A DNA stretch of 64,000 nt from Callaeas wilsoni. Taxonomy: Eukaryota > Chordata > Aves > Passeriformes > Callaeidae. The position numbers and the translations under genes were made by a program. Under the pieces are notes generated by a model. It did not search any database. It was not told the DNA's origin and was given only the letters and a program-made list of their open reading frames with translations. Each line of letters opens with the position of its first letter. Within the stretch, counting starts at the first letter, position 1. Below, one piece after another: positions 53,101 through 64,000 of this stretch. The stretch spans positions 89,456 through 153,455 of the forward strand of contig VWPU01014834.1 in assembly GCA_013398955.1 (NCBI GenBank), written 5' to 3'.

Positions 53101-53145
53101 ATTTACCGACTTCTAGTCAAGCACTCTAATTGCTAGAGCATAATA
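53101..53145 (-). repeat. Possible degraded tRNA-derived SINE head, minus orientation
   Basis: The minus strand reads CTAGCAATTAGAGTGCTTGACTAGAAGTCGG (53108-53138 region). This resembles the conserved 5' tRNA-like segment of MIR-type and other amniote SINEs (CTAGTGGTTAGAGCACTTGACTAGGAGTC). The resemblance covers about 35 bp only. Confidence 0.45.
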
Positions 53146-53456
53146 CTTACAAAAAGTTTATTTCAGAGTTCGCTCAGGTCTTAGTTCATCCTGCAATGCT
53201 AAATATTTATTGATTATTTATTCTGGATGTCTGATAAGTTTTAATTCATGTGTCAATGAGATCTGAAATGTGTCAGTGCAAAATCACTCAACTGTCATGT
53301 GAGTAATGTAGAATCACAGTCCAGCCTTTGTACCTGGGTAAACTTCATAAAATGTGTTGCAGATGACAAAGGCCTGGGAACCCTCATCACCAACACATCA
53401 GACTGTATTTCACATTCTTTTACCATTTGATATTTTGATCTTTAATTTACATACTC

Positions 53457-53491
53457 TTTTTTTTTTACTAATTAATTAGTTAATTAATTCC
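53457..53491. repeat. T-run and TTAA-rich tract
   Basis: A ten-T run followed by alternating TTAATTAA/TTAGTTAA units. AT-only low-complexity sequence. Confidence 0.75.
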
Positions 53492-55098
53492 CACAGGAAA
53501 TACCCCTCCTCCTTACTCCCCTTGAAAATTACACCTGCAGTCCAGACCATTATACTTTACAAAGTACTACCGGCCTGTATACTTTTAGGGGTAATGACAG
53601 TCTCTAAAAGACTGTTTGGGTGATCAGCAGCAACACGAGCTTCAGACAAGAGCAGTTATACTTTAAATCACTCTGAACTCTGCACTAAGAGCCAGTAGAC
53701 AAGCTCTACTCTTCCAGACTTTCGCAGGTTCTCCTGCACTGTTTTGTCCAACCTTTAGTTAAGGGTCAAAGCCCCTGCTCACTCTGAATTCTCTGTAATT
53801 GTCTTCGAATCTTCAGTGGATTCTCCCTTTCCCATGATATTTATTTGTGCTTTTCTTTATATCTCTCAGGCCACAAATGTTTTGGGAATGGGAACTCCAT
53901 AACTATGCCTTGATAAATCAACAGGCCCACTTACACAGAGAAATGTATTATTTAGTAGTAATTAATAAGAACATGTTTTTTCCACTCTGTAATTTTGCTT
54001 TTCTAAGGTGCCACCACCATACTGAGATAATTTGGCTGGTATTTTTGATTGTTCTCTAGTTAAAGAGCTGCAAAACTGTATAAAATACCATCACTATCTT
54101 TGTAAAGGAATTTTCTCCTCATCAAATTGAGAAATACTGTAATGTCTGTCATTACAAATACTGATTAGAAGAATTGCTTTTTAATCAATTATTGTAGACA
54201 TAAATGGTTTTAGATGTAATTGATTCTACCTTGAAATCTGGGGGAAGAAATTCCTTCCTACGTATTTTTGAAGATTTAATTGCGTTTTTCTAGACACTAT
54301 ATTCATAATCTCAGAGAATGGCTTTAAGACACTTGCAAGATACATTGTTGTGCTGTTGGCAAGGCACTGGTGACTCCTGTTCAACACTCAGGCTGCTCTG
54401 GTGGTGTTGTGTAATTGCTACTGCTACAGTTGTATTATTGCTATTGCTCCTTATTGGTTCAATTCTAGAAGTGGACATGGTTAAATCAGTATGCAAATAT
54501 GTGTGCTTTTGGTTTTTCCCCCCTGCTTGGCACTTGTAGCAGAGAGAGAGCTTAATTTTGCAAAGATGTGTTTCTTGGACTAATGGCACTCATACTGGTA
54601 GAAACAGCAGCCCTGTAACTCCGTTGGCATGGCTAAAGCAGCACAAGTTAGACCCTTGCCAGAGCTTATCAACTGCAACTAGACACTGTAAGGGTGATCC
54701 AGTCAAGTGTGGTCATACTTACCATCACTTGCCAAAAATGTTTGGTAATCCTATATTTGGTAAAAACCTATGTAGGTTTGGTAATCATTCAAAGACTAGT
54801 AGATAAAACAGATCATTAAATTATTACTCTACCAGCTTTGTTGAAGCAACCCTTGTGAATAAACTATAAAGATTTCATTATTTAGTAGGCACACTGATGA
54901 ATGCCATATATGCAAACCTTTGGAGAGACACAGAAGTGCTTTCTAAAGTAAACACTGATTTTATTGTGAAGAGTATACCGCAGGACCAGCGTTGCCTCTG
55001 GAGAAAAAAAAATAAATTATGCCCATATCTCAGTGCTTTTTTATTTTTACTTTTGTATATTTGTTTTTCTCATGTGTGGATTTGGCCTTCTTTTTCAG

Positions 55099-55188
55099 AG
55101 GGATCTGGTCAATACCATTGGGGAAAGCGCGGCTTTGGGAGCAGCTGGAGTTGTTCTCTGGGGAAGTATGCAATATGCCAGCTCAAAG
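55099..55188 (+). CDS. SPAM1: Hyaluronidase coding exon 2, residues 307-336
   Basis: A 90-bp, phase 0-0 exon with acceptor TTTTTCAG|AGG and donor AAG|GTAGGT. It encodes [17 protein letters not shown] and [13 protein letters not shown], the family block that forms the last strands of the GH56 barrel. W327 lines the substrate cleft (equivalent to W321 of human HYAL1). The exon joins in frame to GAG at 48431 to give the expected [12 protein letters not shown] junction. Thirty codons is the size I expect for this exon in vertebrate hyaluronidases. The [11 protein letters not shown] stretch resembles HYAL4 especially closely. Confidence 0.94.
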
Positions 55189-56317
55189 GTAGGTCGTATC
55201 AGTTTACCAGTTCTTAGGAATCACCTCAATACCTCTTGTCTGACACCACACCCTCCATAGCACCTATCTACCTTTATCAGTGCCATCAGCCAACAAGTGA
55301 GGACGAAGGCTCAGTACTACTTTCCGGTCTCATTGATTCTGTTAGGCTGAGAAGTCCTGCTGCTTCAGAGCACATTGCTTTGGGCAGCTCATTTGTAGCT
55401 CAGTGGAATAATGAGTCCAGGTGAGGAGAAAGACATGTTTCAAAAAAATGCCATACAAATACAAGCACAGCTTGTTTTACAGTGTTCTACTTTGTAATTA
55501 TGGCAGTTGTCCAGATCGACTGGGAAGGAATGGAGTCTGGAGGTATTTTCTCTGGGTGATAATGTTGAAATGTTACATGGAAAAATAATATCACAAGACA
55601 AGCCCTAGTTACTTCTTCCACGTTCTTCAGACTTTTGCAAATAAACTTTCTTGAGGAGTTGGGAGGCAGTACTAGAGTTTCCCAGGAGGCATGGCAGGAT
55701 AGCCCCCATTCCTAAACCTGGGCTGGGGTTTGATGCCCACTCTGCTTTTCATGCAGTCTGCTCTCCTGCTCCTGAAGTCTCTGGCAAAGTACCACTGACT
55801 TGGTCAGAGGAACCAGGAAATTGAACTGGAACTTTCTAGCTGCAATTGCAGCAATTTCTGTGCTGGTTTATGAAAATTATGTGGCTGCTGGTAAACTGAA
55901 GGTATTGGAGTGATCAGGGCCAGAGTGGTGACTTAATTTGTGCTTTAAAACCTATTAGTCCCATCCACTTCTCCTAGTCAGTAGTTACCAGAGATCTCTA
56001 CTTAAGGAACCAGTTAGTCTCAGATATGAACCGTATGAACTCTCTTTCTGATTCCTGGGACTCCTCCCTAGTCTCACACTGTATGTTCCTACTAGGCACA
56101 CAAATAGAAACTATAGCAGAGGTCAATTCTTATCTTACCCATGGAAATAAGTTCATTTAAACCCAATAGATCACTCCAGTATGTAAGTCCAAAAAGATTT
56201 ATCTCAATGGATTACTTTAGGCAAGAGCAGTTTAGTGCTAGCCTCTTCTTAGACATAATAAACTTGGACATAGTGCTAGATACTGAGAAATGTGTCGTGG
56301 TCTTTTACTATTCACAG
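55189..56317 (+). other. SPAM1: Hyaluronidase intron 2
   Basis: A 1.1-kb intron with donor GTAGGT and acceptor TTTACTATTCACAG. Nothing else was recognised in it. The open frame that starts at 56141 is intronic up to 56317 and becomes coding only from the acceptor onward. Confidence 0.9.
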
Positions 56318-56746
56318 GAGAGCTGCTTAACCGTGAAGCGGTACATTGACGGACCTCTAGGACATTACGTCATTAATGTGACCTCAGCAGCCAAACTCTG
56401 TAGCAAAGTCCTGTGCAAGAAGAATGGACGATGTATCCGTAAAAACAGCGACTCTTCTGCTTACCTCCATTTGTCACCCACTGATTTTAAGATCCACGAC
56501 CATCACTCAGAGAGGGGCCCCAGATTCCAGGTGACTGGTGAACCCAGCCTGGAGAGTATTGAAGCCATGAAGCAGAGATTTATTTGTCAGTGTTATCAGG
56601 GCTGGACAGGAATATTTTGTGAATTACCTGACCAAAGGATGTTGGAGCGCTGGGTCCATGTAGTGTTTAGTAGATCAAAAAAACAAAGTCTTTTAATCTT
56701 CCTCTTAGGAGCCATGCAGCTTCTTCTGCTTTGTTCTACACATTAA
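56318..56746 (+). CDS. SPAM1: Hyaluronidase coding exon 3, residues 337-478 and stop
   Basis: The exon starts GAG AGC TGC after an AG acceptor and ends at TAA 56744-56746. It encodes the C-terminal EGF-like/Hyal module. C339 should pair with C46, and C364-C375, C369-C426 and C428-C437 reproduce the three further family disulfides. NGRCIRK and CQCYQGW are recognisable blocks. The last 20 residues (about 459-478) are strongly hydrophobic after a basic stretch (RSKKQ), with almost nothing after them, which fits a GPI-attachment signal as in SPAM1, HYAL4 and HYAL2. An N356-V-T sequon is present. The complete protein is 478 residues, within the usual 430-510 range. No frameshift or premature stop was seen. 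Confidence 0.94.
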   Translation, partial: ESCLTVKRYIDGPLGHYVINVTSAAKLCSKVLCKKNGRCIRKNSDSSAYLHLSPTDFKIHDHHSERGPRFQVTGEPSLESIEAMKQRFICQCYQGWTGIFCELPDQRMLERWVHVVFSRSKKQSLLIFLLGAMQLLLLCSTH

Positions 56747-56769
56747 GGTCTTCTAAGGCAGTGCAAGGG

Positions 56770-56775
56770 AATAAA
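56770..56775 (+). terminator. SPAM1: Candidate poly(A) signal (AATAAA), hyaluronidase
   Basis: AATAAA lies only 24 bases after the stop codon, which would give a very short 3' UTR. An ATTAAA at about 56895-56900 is an alternative, so the true cleavage site is uncertain. Confidence 0.45.
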
Positions 56776-58753
56776 AAATGGTGCCTCTAAGAGTTCTGTT
56801 TCTTAAGAAATTTTTATTGCAAAGGGAAAAGGCATTCTTGATTAAATAATTTTATTCTGTTTAGTCATTTTCCACTCCTGGAACTTTTTTAGACATTAAA
56901 AATTTTGAAAGCACTTTTTTACCAGCTCCTTTACTCCTACCTTGTGCTTCACTCATGGTGTTCAACAGATAAAGATTCTGTTGTTGCAGTGGAAATTTTA
57001 CCTGAAGAAAAAATTCGAATGAACTTGTACAAAGATTTAACCACGTAGAAGCTTAAAAAGAACAGAGAACCTCTTTGTTTCAAGGCTGGGTGATTTAACA
57101 TGGTGATGAGGAGAGTCTTGTGGACCAGGGATTGGGAGCTCTTCTCTGCAGCTCCTGCTGAAATCAAGTGGTACATTGTGTGAGCTGCTGCACTGTGCCC
57201 AGAGCCACATCCACTGATCCTACTGCTTCTGCATAAGCAATGTGAAGAGTATAGAGTTATACATCAGCACACACTTTTAAAAATTTATATTTCTGTATTC
57301 TGAGGCCTAATTTGATTCAAGTTACTTCTAGAGGTATCGGTATTTCCAGTACTAGTGTTGTGCCATCAGTTTCAAAGATACTGTTTGACTGAACATCTCT
57401 GCAATTACTTTTGGGTGAGGGGATTCTGAGCTCTGAGAGCAGTGCTGGCAGCTGGCACCCAGCAGCGCTTCTGCCTGGGCAGGAAATAGGGAAGGGCTTC
57501 TTTGTTCACCCCAACCCCTTGCGAAGGAGGTGTTCCTGCTGCCTCTGGAGCTGCTGCAGGTCTTTGCTTTCTGCTGGCTGGTCAGTGAGTGTGAGATGAG
57601 AACAGGCTGACAGATCCTACTGTCAGTGTGTGTTTCCCTCAGCAGGTCAGGAAAAAATGAAGAACTCTATTCATTGAAATATTTTGGCTTGCAGCCTTTG
57701 GCTTCAGATGGGAACTTCTCTGAAAGTGGTATAGCTTAATGAACTACTGATTACTGGTTAATTTAGCGTCCATAACACGCTGTCCTGTCAGGCTGTGCCA
57801 TGTCCATTTGCAGTTATTCATTGGTTCATATTCATGTATGAACAAATGTATTCCATCAAAGACCTATCTGTCTTCCACATAGCCTTTCAATGTAACAAAC
57901 AATGGATGCCTCCACTGAATTGAAGACAAGCCCAAGAAATTCCTTACGCCACTCTGACTTACTAAAATTTTATTTGAAGTTTTTATATGATGCATTGAAC
58001 TGAGTATTCTTCCAAATCATGGACACAGACATTAATAAGAAACCCACATGTGGGTCTAAGACTTCTTTTTTGCCCTTGCTAGTGTCCATATTGATCATCT
58101 GTGGCCTGACAACATTGCTCACATCACACAGTACCCTGTTCCTGTAGCAGTTTGATTAAAATCAGCAAGGCTATATGGAGAAGATACCCAACTGTGTAAG
58201 GGAGTCTGAATCTGGTTCTTATCCAGGCCCCCTTCTTGAGACTGTCCTAAATTACTTTAAACATTAACATGTCTCTATGAATTATAATGTGCTGTATTCT
58301 ATGTAATCTCCTTATCGCTGAATATTTCTTCATGGTAACCCCACATAACGAAAACTCTCTTTGCTTTGCCCAGACCAGATTCACAGCTGGCATGAAAGGT
58401 GATGCTCAGATTCACTCAAGCCAAAGATCCAGCTCATTACAGACCTGCAGTAGATGTTAAGACTGCCTTTAAACTTAGACATTGAAACTGAACAGACTTC
58501 AGTTAAGTAGAGACTGAGAGACTTGGGGCCTATAGTGAGTCACTGTAATGTCATGTGCTGAGAAGCTCCAGGAGAGCTTAGCCACTGACCTTTTGCTTTA
58601 TGATTTGTAACAGCAATGGATGACAGCAAAAATACAGGTAAAAAAATTCCTTATTTTCATGGGGGAGAGAAAGGATTAAAATTGAAGGTCAGAAAAACTG
58701 ACAGCTATTAAGAGTTAAGCCTTTAAATTGAAGTTATAGTGTTTACCTTATCT

Positions 58754-58791
58754 AAAAAAAAAAAGTGTATATATATATATATATATATATT
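58754..58791. repeat. Poly-A followed by (TA)n
   Basis: Eleven A, then GTG, then about 12 TA units on the plus strand. A pure AT dinucleotide tract prone to cruciform extrusion and length variation. Confidence 0.92.
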
Positions 58792-59707
58792 CTGCTTTAG
58801 CTTCTTTATTCAGTTCAGATTTTGTTAAATTTCAAGGGAACTTACACATACTTTAATATCTTGAGAGCATAGAAACTATTAGCCCAATTTTGCTAAATAC
58901 CTATCACTAATGTCAGTCTTTATTTCAACTGGATGCTTCTGGTTTGTGTAATGCTGTCCCGTAGAGCTGAAGTGAAAATGTTGTAATGTTTATGCACTGT
59001 GTCAGTGAAATGTGTTTATAAAATGTTCTGTGTCACTTCATAATGTGTTTCCATTATTTCTGTATGCTTATAAGAATAAATGATGTTGAAGCTTAAATAG
59101 ACTATTTATTTGGGTAGCATAAATTCGATTAAACTGACATAAGGTCTTCGTCAGCTAAAGTTCTGGTAATTTGTGGTAAATTTAGGCAAACTAAACAAAC
59201 GCTGTGAGTGAAGTGTCCATGTTTCTGATTCAGTCTGTGGTGCATATCGCCTATGAGGAAACACTGGTAGAGACCTATACAAGTACATAAGGCTCTGTCA
59301 GTTTATGTCAGCTCTAAATTCGTCCAATGGTTCTTCTTTAGCCTAGGATACAATTTCACACAGAAGAGTGTATGAGTGTCTGTGGTAGTACATCTATCTG
59401 GACACAAAGGTTTTTGAATTTGGGTCATATATTTCTGTGAAGAACTGCAAGCGCAGTTCTGCATCTGCATCACTAGGTTGTCTTATGTAGAAAAGCAAAA
59501 TCAGAATTTGGTCTGTGATTCTTAATAATTATTAAAGGGATCAAGCATCTAAGTGAATGTAATTTTACAATTTCTTTTCTATCACCAAGTTAGAGCCCTC
59601 TCTTTTGTAAAGAAAAAGGTATTTACTGTAAGACAATGTCCCTGGAAGAGGTGGAGTGGGAGGTAGCTCTGCTGCTGACTGAGGACAGGCAGAAGTTGCA
59701 CATATCT

Positions 59708-59748
59708 GTGAGATATCTCACGTCTTGAGTGGTCCCATGTGGGACCAC
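59708..59748. other. Two adjacent perfect palindromes
   Basis: GTGAGATATCTCAC (59708-59721) is a perfect 14-bp palindrome. Seven bases later GTGGTCCCA (59729-59737) and TGGGACCAC (59740-59748) form a perfect 9-bp stem around a 2-base spacer. No known element that contains this pair was recognised. Confidence 0.7.
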
Positions 59749-62189
59749 CCACTACACCAGCCAGTACCAAAGTGAGGATGTATTTGATTCCTTAGCTCCA
59801 CAGATGGGTCACCTACCGGGAGAGGGTCACTGTGTGGTGCTGCATGAGTGCCCTTTACCAGGAAGAATCCAGGGTGGGATCATGCCAGGTTGGCTGGAAA
59901 CTGATGCTGGGCAGGACCACAGTGCCTGCACTACATGGAGAAACATAAAATATAATCAAAACCTTGGTAACAAGCAATTTTTACCTTCAGTTACCCTTAA
60001 ATTAGTACTACTCTTAAATTAAACTATGAACTAATTGATTCACTTAATACAGGTTGTCTGGTCCAGTCTTTGGAGATGTATGATCCAGCTTGTATCCATA
60101 GTACAACTACTTGGAGAAGGGGGAGTTTGAAGCAGCAAAGTCCTTTACGAGGAAGTCCTTAGCTAGAACCAGTTATTAAACCACAGCTGATCCTGGGAAA
60201 TAGATATTGATTTCCAGAGACAACAGAAATAAGAGTTTGATTTATTTTATCTGAACCACTTCTGCTTCAAATATGCTCATGGACCCAGACCCCAGTTCTT
60301 CCCAAATGTTGAGCTATAGAGTCCTCTAATTAGCTGAGGATAAGCAATAGCAACACACTGACAGGCTTTCAGCTTTTATCAAGTTTTCTGATTTAGCACT
60401 CAAAAACTTTGAAATTTGGGGAAATAGTATGCTCATTTCCTATTTCTCTCTCACCATAGCTGGGTGTTGCACTTAATAAAAGTTATGTTTTGAGCAATTC
60501 ATAAAATATAGGAAGCCTGGGACTCATTTTGTTCCACTTCAGTCTGACTGGTAAATGTGTGGGATTGTGGTTCCAACTCGACCAGGTTTAGGTGCCACTG
60601 GTATCTTCTTTCCACTCCCAAACTCTCCTCTCACTCCCATCCATCTGTCACGATGTGCTGTTCCCTACTTGTGCTGGCACAGCTGCTTAGGGGCCCTTGA
60701 CCTGATCTGGATTGGAAAACTTTCCAGGTCAAATGTTTCCCTGTTAGAACAAAGGTGCTGTCCCACAATGCTTTTTTTTCTGAAAGTCAGATTAATTCCT
60801 CTATCTGACTCACATCATTCTGCCCATAATGTTGAGCCAGGGCTAAGGAAGTGGACAAAAACCACAAGGAAGTGCTAGCAAAGCCATAAGCTGAGTATTG
60901 TCACCCAAGACAATAAATTGTGAGTAAGCAGCCTCAGTATGCAGTTGGCAGCATCAGTCATGGCTCACCCAGCCCGTGCCCCGGGTCTGTGTGGCCGGGG
61001 AAGGGCAGTGCCCGGCAGCCTCTGCCCTCCTCCCTGCCTCCGTGGGCAACAGCACCTCTGCCCAAGGATGGGGATACTGCCATGTCAGGGCACCTGCTGG
61101 ACTCTCCCAAAACTGAGGGCTCCTTGCAGTGATCAGCCCAGACCTTGGTGCCTCACAAGATGCCAAAGTCAGGATAAGTAAAACTCTCCTGGTGTGGCCC
61201 AACTCAGGAACATGGATGTTTAATGTGTTTTCTGAAGTACCCTTTTGCCATTGAGCCTTAAGGTTGAAAAAAGATGAGAAAGGCTTCCTGGCTGAACATA
61301 ATCATGTGGCTTTTTTGTGTTTCATCAGCTTTTTCCAAACGCAGTGTTCCCAACTAGGATCAGTGGATTTGTAAAAATGGGAATGATAGGATTGTTTAAA
61401 AAGGAGCTAACAGGTCTCACCAATGAAACCAACAGAACAAAATCTCAGACCAGTTTGGATTTTTAATGCTGCACATAAATACATTTTTGTATACAAATCT
61501 TCTTTTAAACTCGTTGCTAAGATTAAAAAAAAATGCTGCTTAAATTAAAAATTTTATCAGTTTTGCACTGAAACCATTGTTGTAGATAATGAATTACATC
61601 ATGCACAAAAAGGATACATATGAAAATTTTCTGCCCGAGAAACTCTTATATGCTTAAGATGTGGCACCCACAACTTCTCTTGTTTTTACCTTTCAGGAAA
61701 ACTAATTTCCTGTCAATCTGTGCCAGACTCAGAGGGTGGGAGTGTTTGCAAACACAGGTTACTCTAAAAACAAGTTGGAAATGATAGTTCTGTACACTTT
61801 GAAGAACCATACAGACTGGGAAGAGTGCAGCTGCTCAGATACAAAAGTTCTATCCTTCTAAAAGCCTAAGGAAAAAGAATGCTGTTGCATATTGCTTAAT
61901 GAATTTAAAGCCCCTGAGTTGTTCTCACTCAGCCATGGCACCGTGTGCCTTCCACATACCATAGCACAAGGCAGTAAGGTGCAGCTAGAGGTCCCGTTAG
62001 GAAAGAGGGGAGAATTCCTCTGGTGGCTTCCCAAATTAAGCTTGATTTAACTTTGAGAGTTAACTTTGCTGCTTTCAACAGTTACAACATACCAGATTAT
62101 CCCTTGTTGATTGTCAACAGAGTAATTCCACGGTAGCATTTTTCTCATTCAATGAATACCTTGTCTAAGCTGTAATAAGAAAAGAAGGG

Positions 62190-62226
62190 GGTATGTGTAT
62201 GTGTGTTGATATCCATATATATCTAC
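62190..62226. repeat. Degenerate TG/TA-rich tract
   Basis: GTATGTGTATGTGTGTT followed by ATATCCATATATATC. Short alternating low-complexity sequence. Confidence 0.65.
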
Positions 62227-64000
62227 GTGCACATGTAAATGACAGTGTGCATGTTCATACTGTAATGCATGTGTCTGTGAGTTTGAATCAGAAGCAGCAG
62301 AACAGTTCTGAGGGATCTGAGGCTTTGTTTTCTGCCTGGCAGGAGCAAGCTTGGAGCAGTTGCATAACCTTATAGCCTGGCACGTATGGCCTGTGCTGCT
62401 GCATGGATTATGTCTATTATGTAACCCCTTTTATACAGGAAGCTAACAGCATCTATCAAGCTAAAAATAAGCAGACATCTATAATTTCAAACAACAGTAT
62501 TTTAAACTTCACTTATGTGGCTGCTTCCATTTCAACATTAAATTTGGCCTCTTCAAAAATTTTATTTATTTTTTGACTAGGGTGATATTTTAACACACTG
62601 GCAGCCTGTTTTCTCAGAGAAAGTCAGAGCTCCTTTGTCATTTTCCCATTACAGTAAGAACTTTCCTAGCTTTTATTTAAGGTGCTCTCCAATGTCTACG
62701 AAAACAAGGCAGCCTAGAGCATCAGCCCCACTTTTTTTCCTCAGACAGTCAAAAAGTCTGATATTTGTGGGCAATTTTTGGGAAAATGATGTTTGTTTTC
62801 ATGGTAGTAATAATCTTTTCAGTCAATTAGATAGCACATTTTTAAGAGCATTGCTTGTATTGCTTCTTCCAATGCTGAGTTTGCACGGTAGAACTAAAAG
62901 CTAAAACTAAAAACTTAGTTTTTCCCTCTGCTGAAAGTGCTCCTTACCTTGGCTTTGTGTCCACTTGCCCTGTGTGCTGTGGAAGCCTTGCAGGGCTGCC
63001 ACCTCCCTCCTGGACAGCAATACGGTCAGTGGCTCGCACACAGAGGAGCGCGGAGTTTTTTAGCTGACGCTTGCACTCACCTTGTGTTGTTACCCTTGCC
63101 CTCCATGTGTGGCTGCTCATGCCTGTCCCTGTCATGAGGAGAAGTGAGCATTTTAATGACCTGGGAATCTGCCTCTCCATTTCTGCACATGGCTCCCAAT
63201 GGGAGTATTAAAAAAGGCTCATGCCAGGTATTGCCTCACCTTTGTTGGGCTGTCTTATCTCCGTGGGTACAGAGAATACCCAAAGCACTGGCAGGGCAGT
63301 TTGATACAGGATTTCCCTACATTGGACACCACAGGCCCTGGTGATGATTCTGATCGTCCTCCAGTGGGACCCAGGGATGGAGGAACACTGCCTCAGGCAA
63401 GGTGCAAGCTGGCCTTGGTAGGGACAGGACAGAGGGCAGGGCCAGTGCAGGCCACTCACTGCTCTATCAAAGGTACTCCCTCAAGCTTTGTAAAACTGCG
63501 TTGAGCTCAAAGACCCCCACAGAGACCTTGAGTACCTACAACGGGCGGTGATGCTCTTTGCATGGGATTAATTAATACAAGCATGCACTGAAGTCCTTTG
63601 GAAGCTTTGTACTGCTCCTTGGACAAGTATTCTTTTCTTAAGTGTCAGCTTCCAACTTCATTGTGTGGAATTTTGGCATTTTTTCTAAACCTAGAAGTAG
63701 GGAGGAACGAGACAAACTGTCCCTGTGCCTCCATAGGAATTCAGGTACTGATACACCTCGATTTAGAAGGAGTAATGATGTGTAAGCACCATTGTTGTAT
63801 TCATATCTCGGCAGCAGTTCTCAGGTCTGAGCATACTTGGATCAAAAACCAATAATAAGCCAACCTGATTTCACTGAGGATGCTCATTTGAGTCGTAGAG
63901 CTACCTCACTTTTCACATTAACCTCACCAGAATACAACCTCCTATTTTAATTTTGTTTTGATTTCGCCACTCTTAAAGGGGCTGTAGGGGTTTGGGTTCT

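Larger units (their letters stand above)
48432..55098 (+). other. SPAM1: Hyaluronidase intron 1
   Basis: A 6.7-kb intron bounded by GTAAGC and a T-rich tract ending TTTTTCAG. Its content is unremarkable apart from two weak tRNA-SINE-like fragments at 52.1 and 53.1 kb and a TTAA-rich tract near 53.46-53.49 kb. The longer open frames inside it (for example 49106-49495) have no recognisable similarity. Confidence 0.88.
56901..64000. other. Intergenic region downstream of the hyaluronidase gene
   Basis: About 7.1 kb with no supported gene. I looked for a second hyaluronidase copy, as expected from the mammalian HYAL4-SPAM1 pair, using the DWE, LYPSIY, IGE-ALGA and YLHL blocks, and found none. 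Open frames around 60.6-61.2 and 62.9-63.5 kb are in slightly GC-richer sequence but resemble nothing I know. A (TA)n tract, a TG/CA-rich tract and a pair of palindromes are listed separately. Confidence 0.7.

Noticed and set aside
60555..61202. GC-richer patch with overlapping frames, considered as a downstream gene
   Set aside because: No known protein block, frames overlap on both strands, and no CpG island or convincing splice sites.
1..64000. Search for tRNA, rRNA, snoRNA and microRNA genes, CRISPR-like arrays and endogenous retroviral LTRs
   Set aside because: Nothing convincing was seen by eye; covariance-model and LTR searches would be needed to exclude them.

Overview
This is a vertebrate nuclear window, most likely avian. 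The evidence is spliced animal genes with long AT-rich introns, one CpG island, and low repeat density dominated by 5'-truncated CR1 LINEs whose 3' ends carry the (ATTCTATG)n-type tails usual in birds and crocodilians. No bacterial, phage, CRISPR or recognisable endogenous retroviral content was seen.

Layout. 1-13816: intron 1 of WASL (N-WASP), which is transcribed on the minus strand. 13817-13930: WASL coding exon 1, inside a CpG island of about 13.26-14.88 kb that also holds the promoter. About 14.9-47.5 kb: a gene-poor intergenic interval with two sizeable minus-strand CR1 fragments (37.0-37.9 and 41.0-41.7 kb), a short plus-strand CR1 tail (44.5 kb), several microsatellites and one homeodomain-motif-rich inverted repeat (44.0 kb). 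47514-56746: a complete three-coding-exon hyaluronidase gene on the plus strand (SPAM1/HYAL4 clade) encoding 478 residues. 56.7-64 kb: intergenic sequence with no gene I can support.

The order WASL(-) then hyaluronidase(+) matches the human 7q31 order WASL, HYAL4, SPAM1 (family knowledge, not a search done here), but only one hyaluronidase gene is visible downstream of WASL in this window. The two genes are neighbours by ancient synteny and have unrelated functions. WASL links Cdc42/PIP2 signalling to Arp2/3 actin nucleation. The hyaluronidase is predicted to be a secretory-pathway, probably GPI-anchored, glycoside hydrolase that cuts hyaluronan. Its catalytic and disulfide residues are all present, so it looks functional.

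I found no convincing new molecular system. The best leads are the substrate-specificity residue and the extra cysteine of the hyaluronidase, a possible divergent transcript at the WASL CpG island, and two non-coding inverted-repeat loci. Most other open reading frames are of a length expected by chance in 64 kb and were left out.
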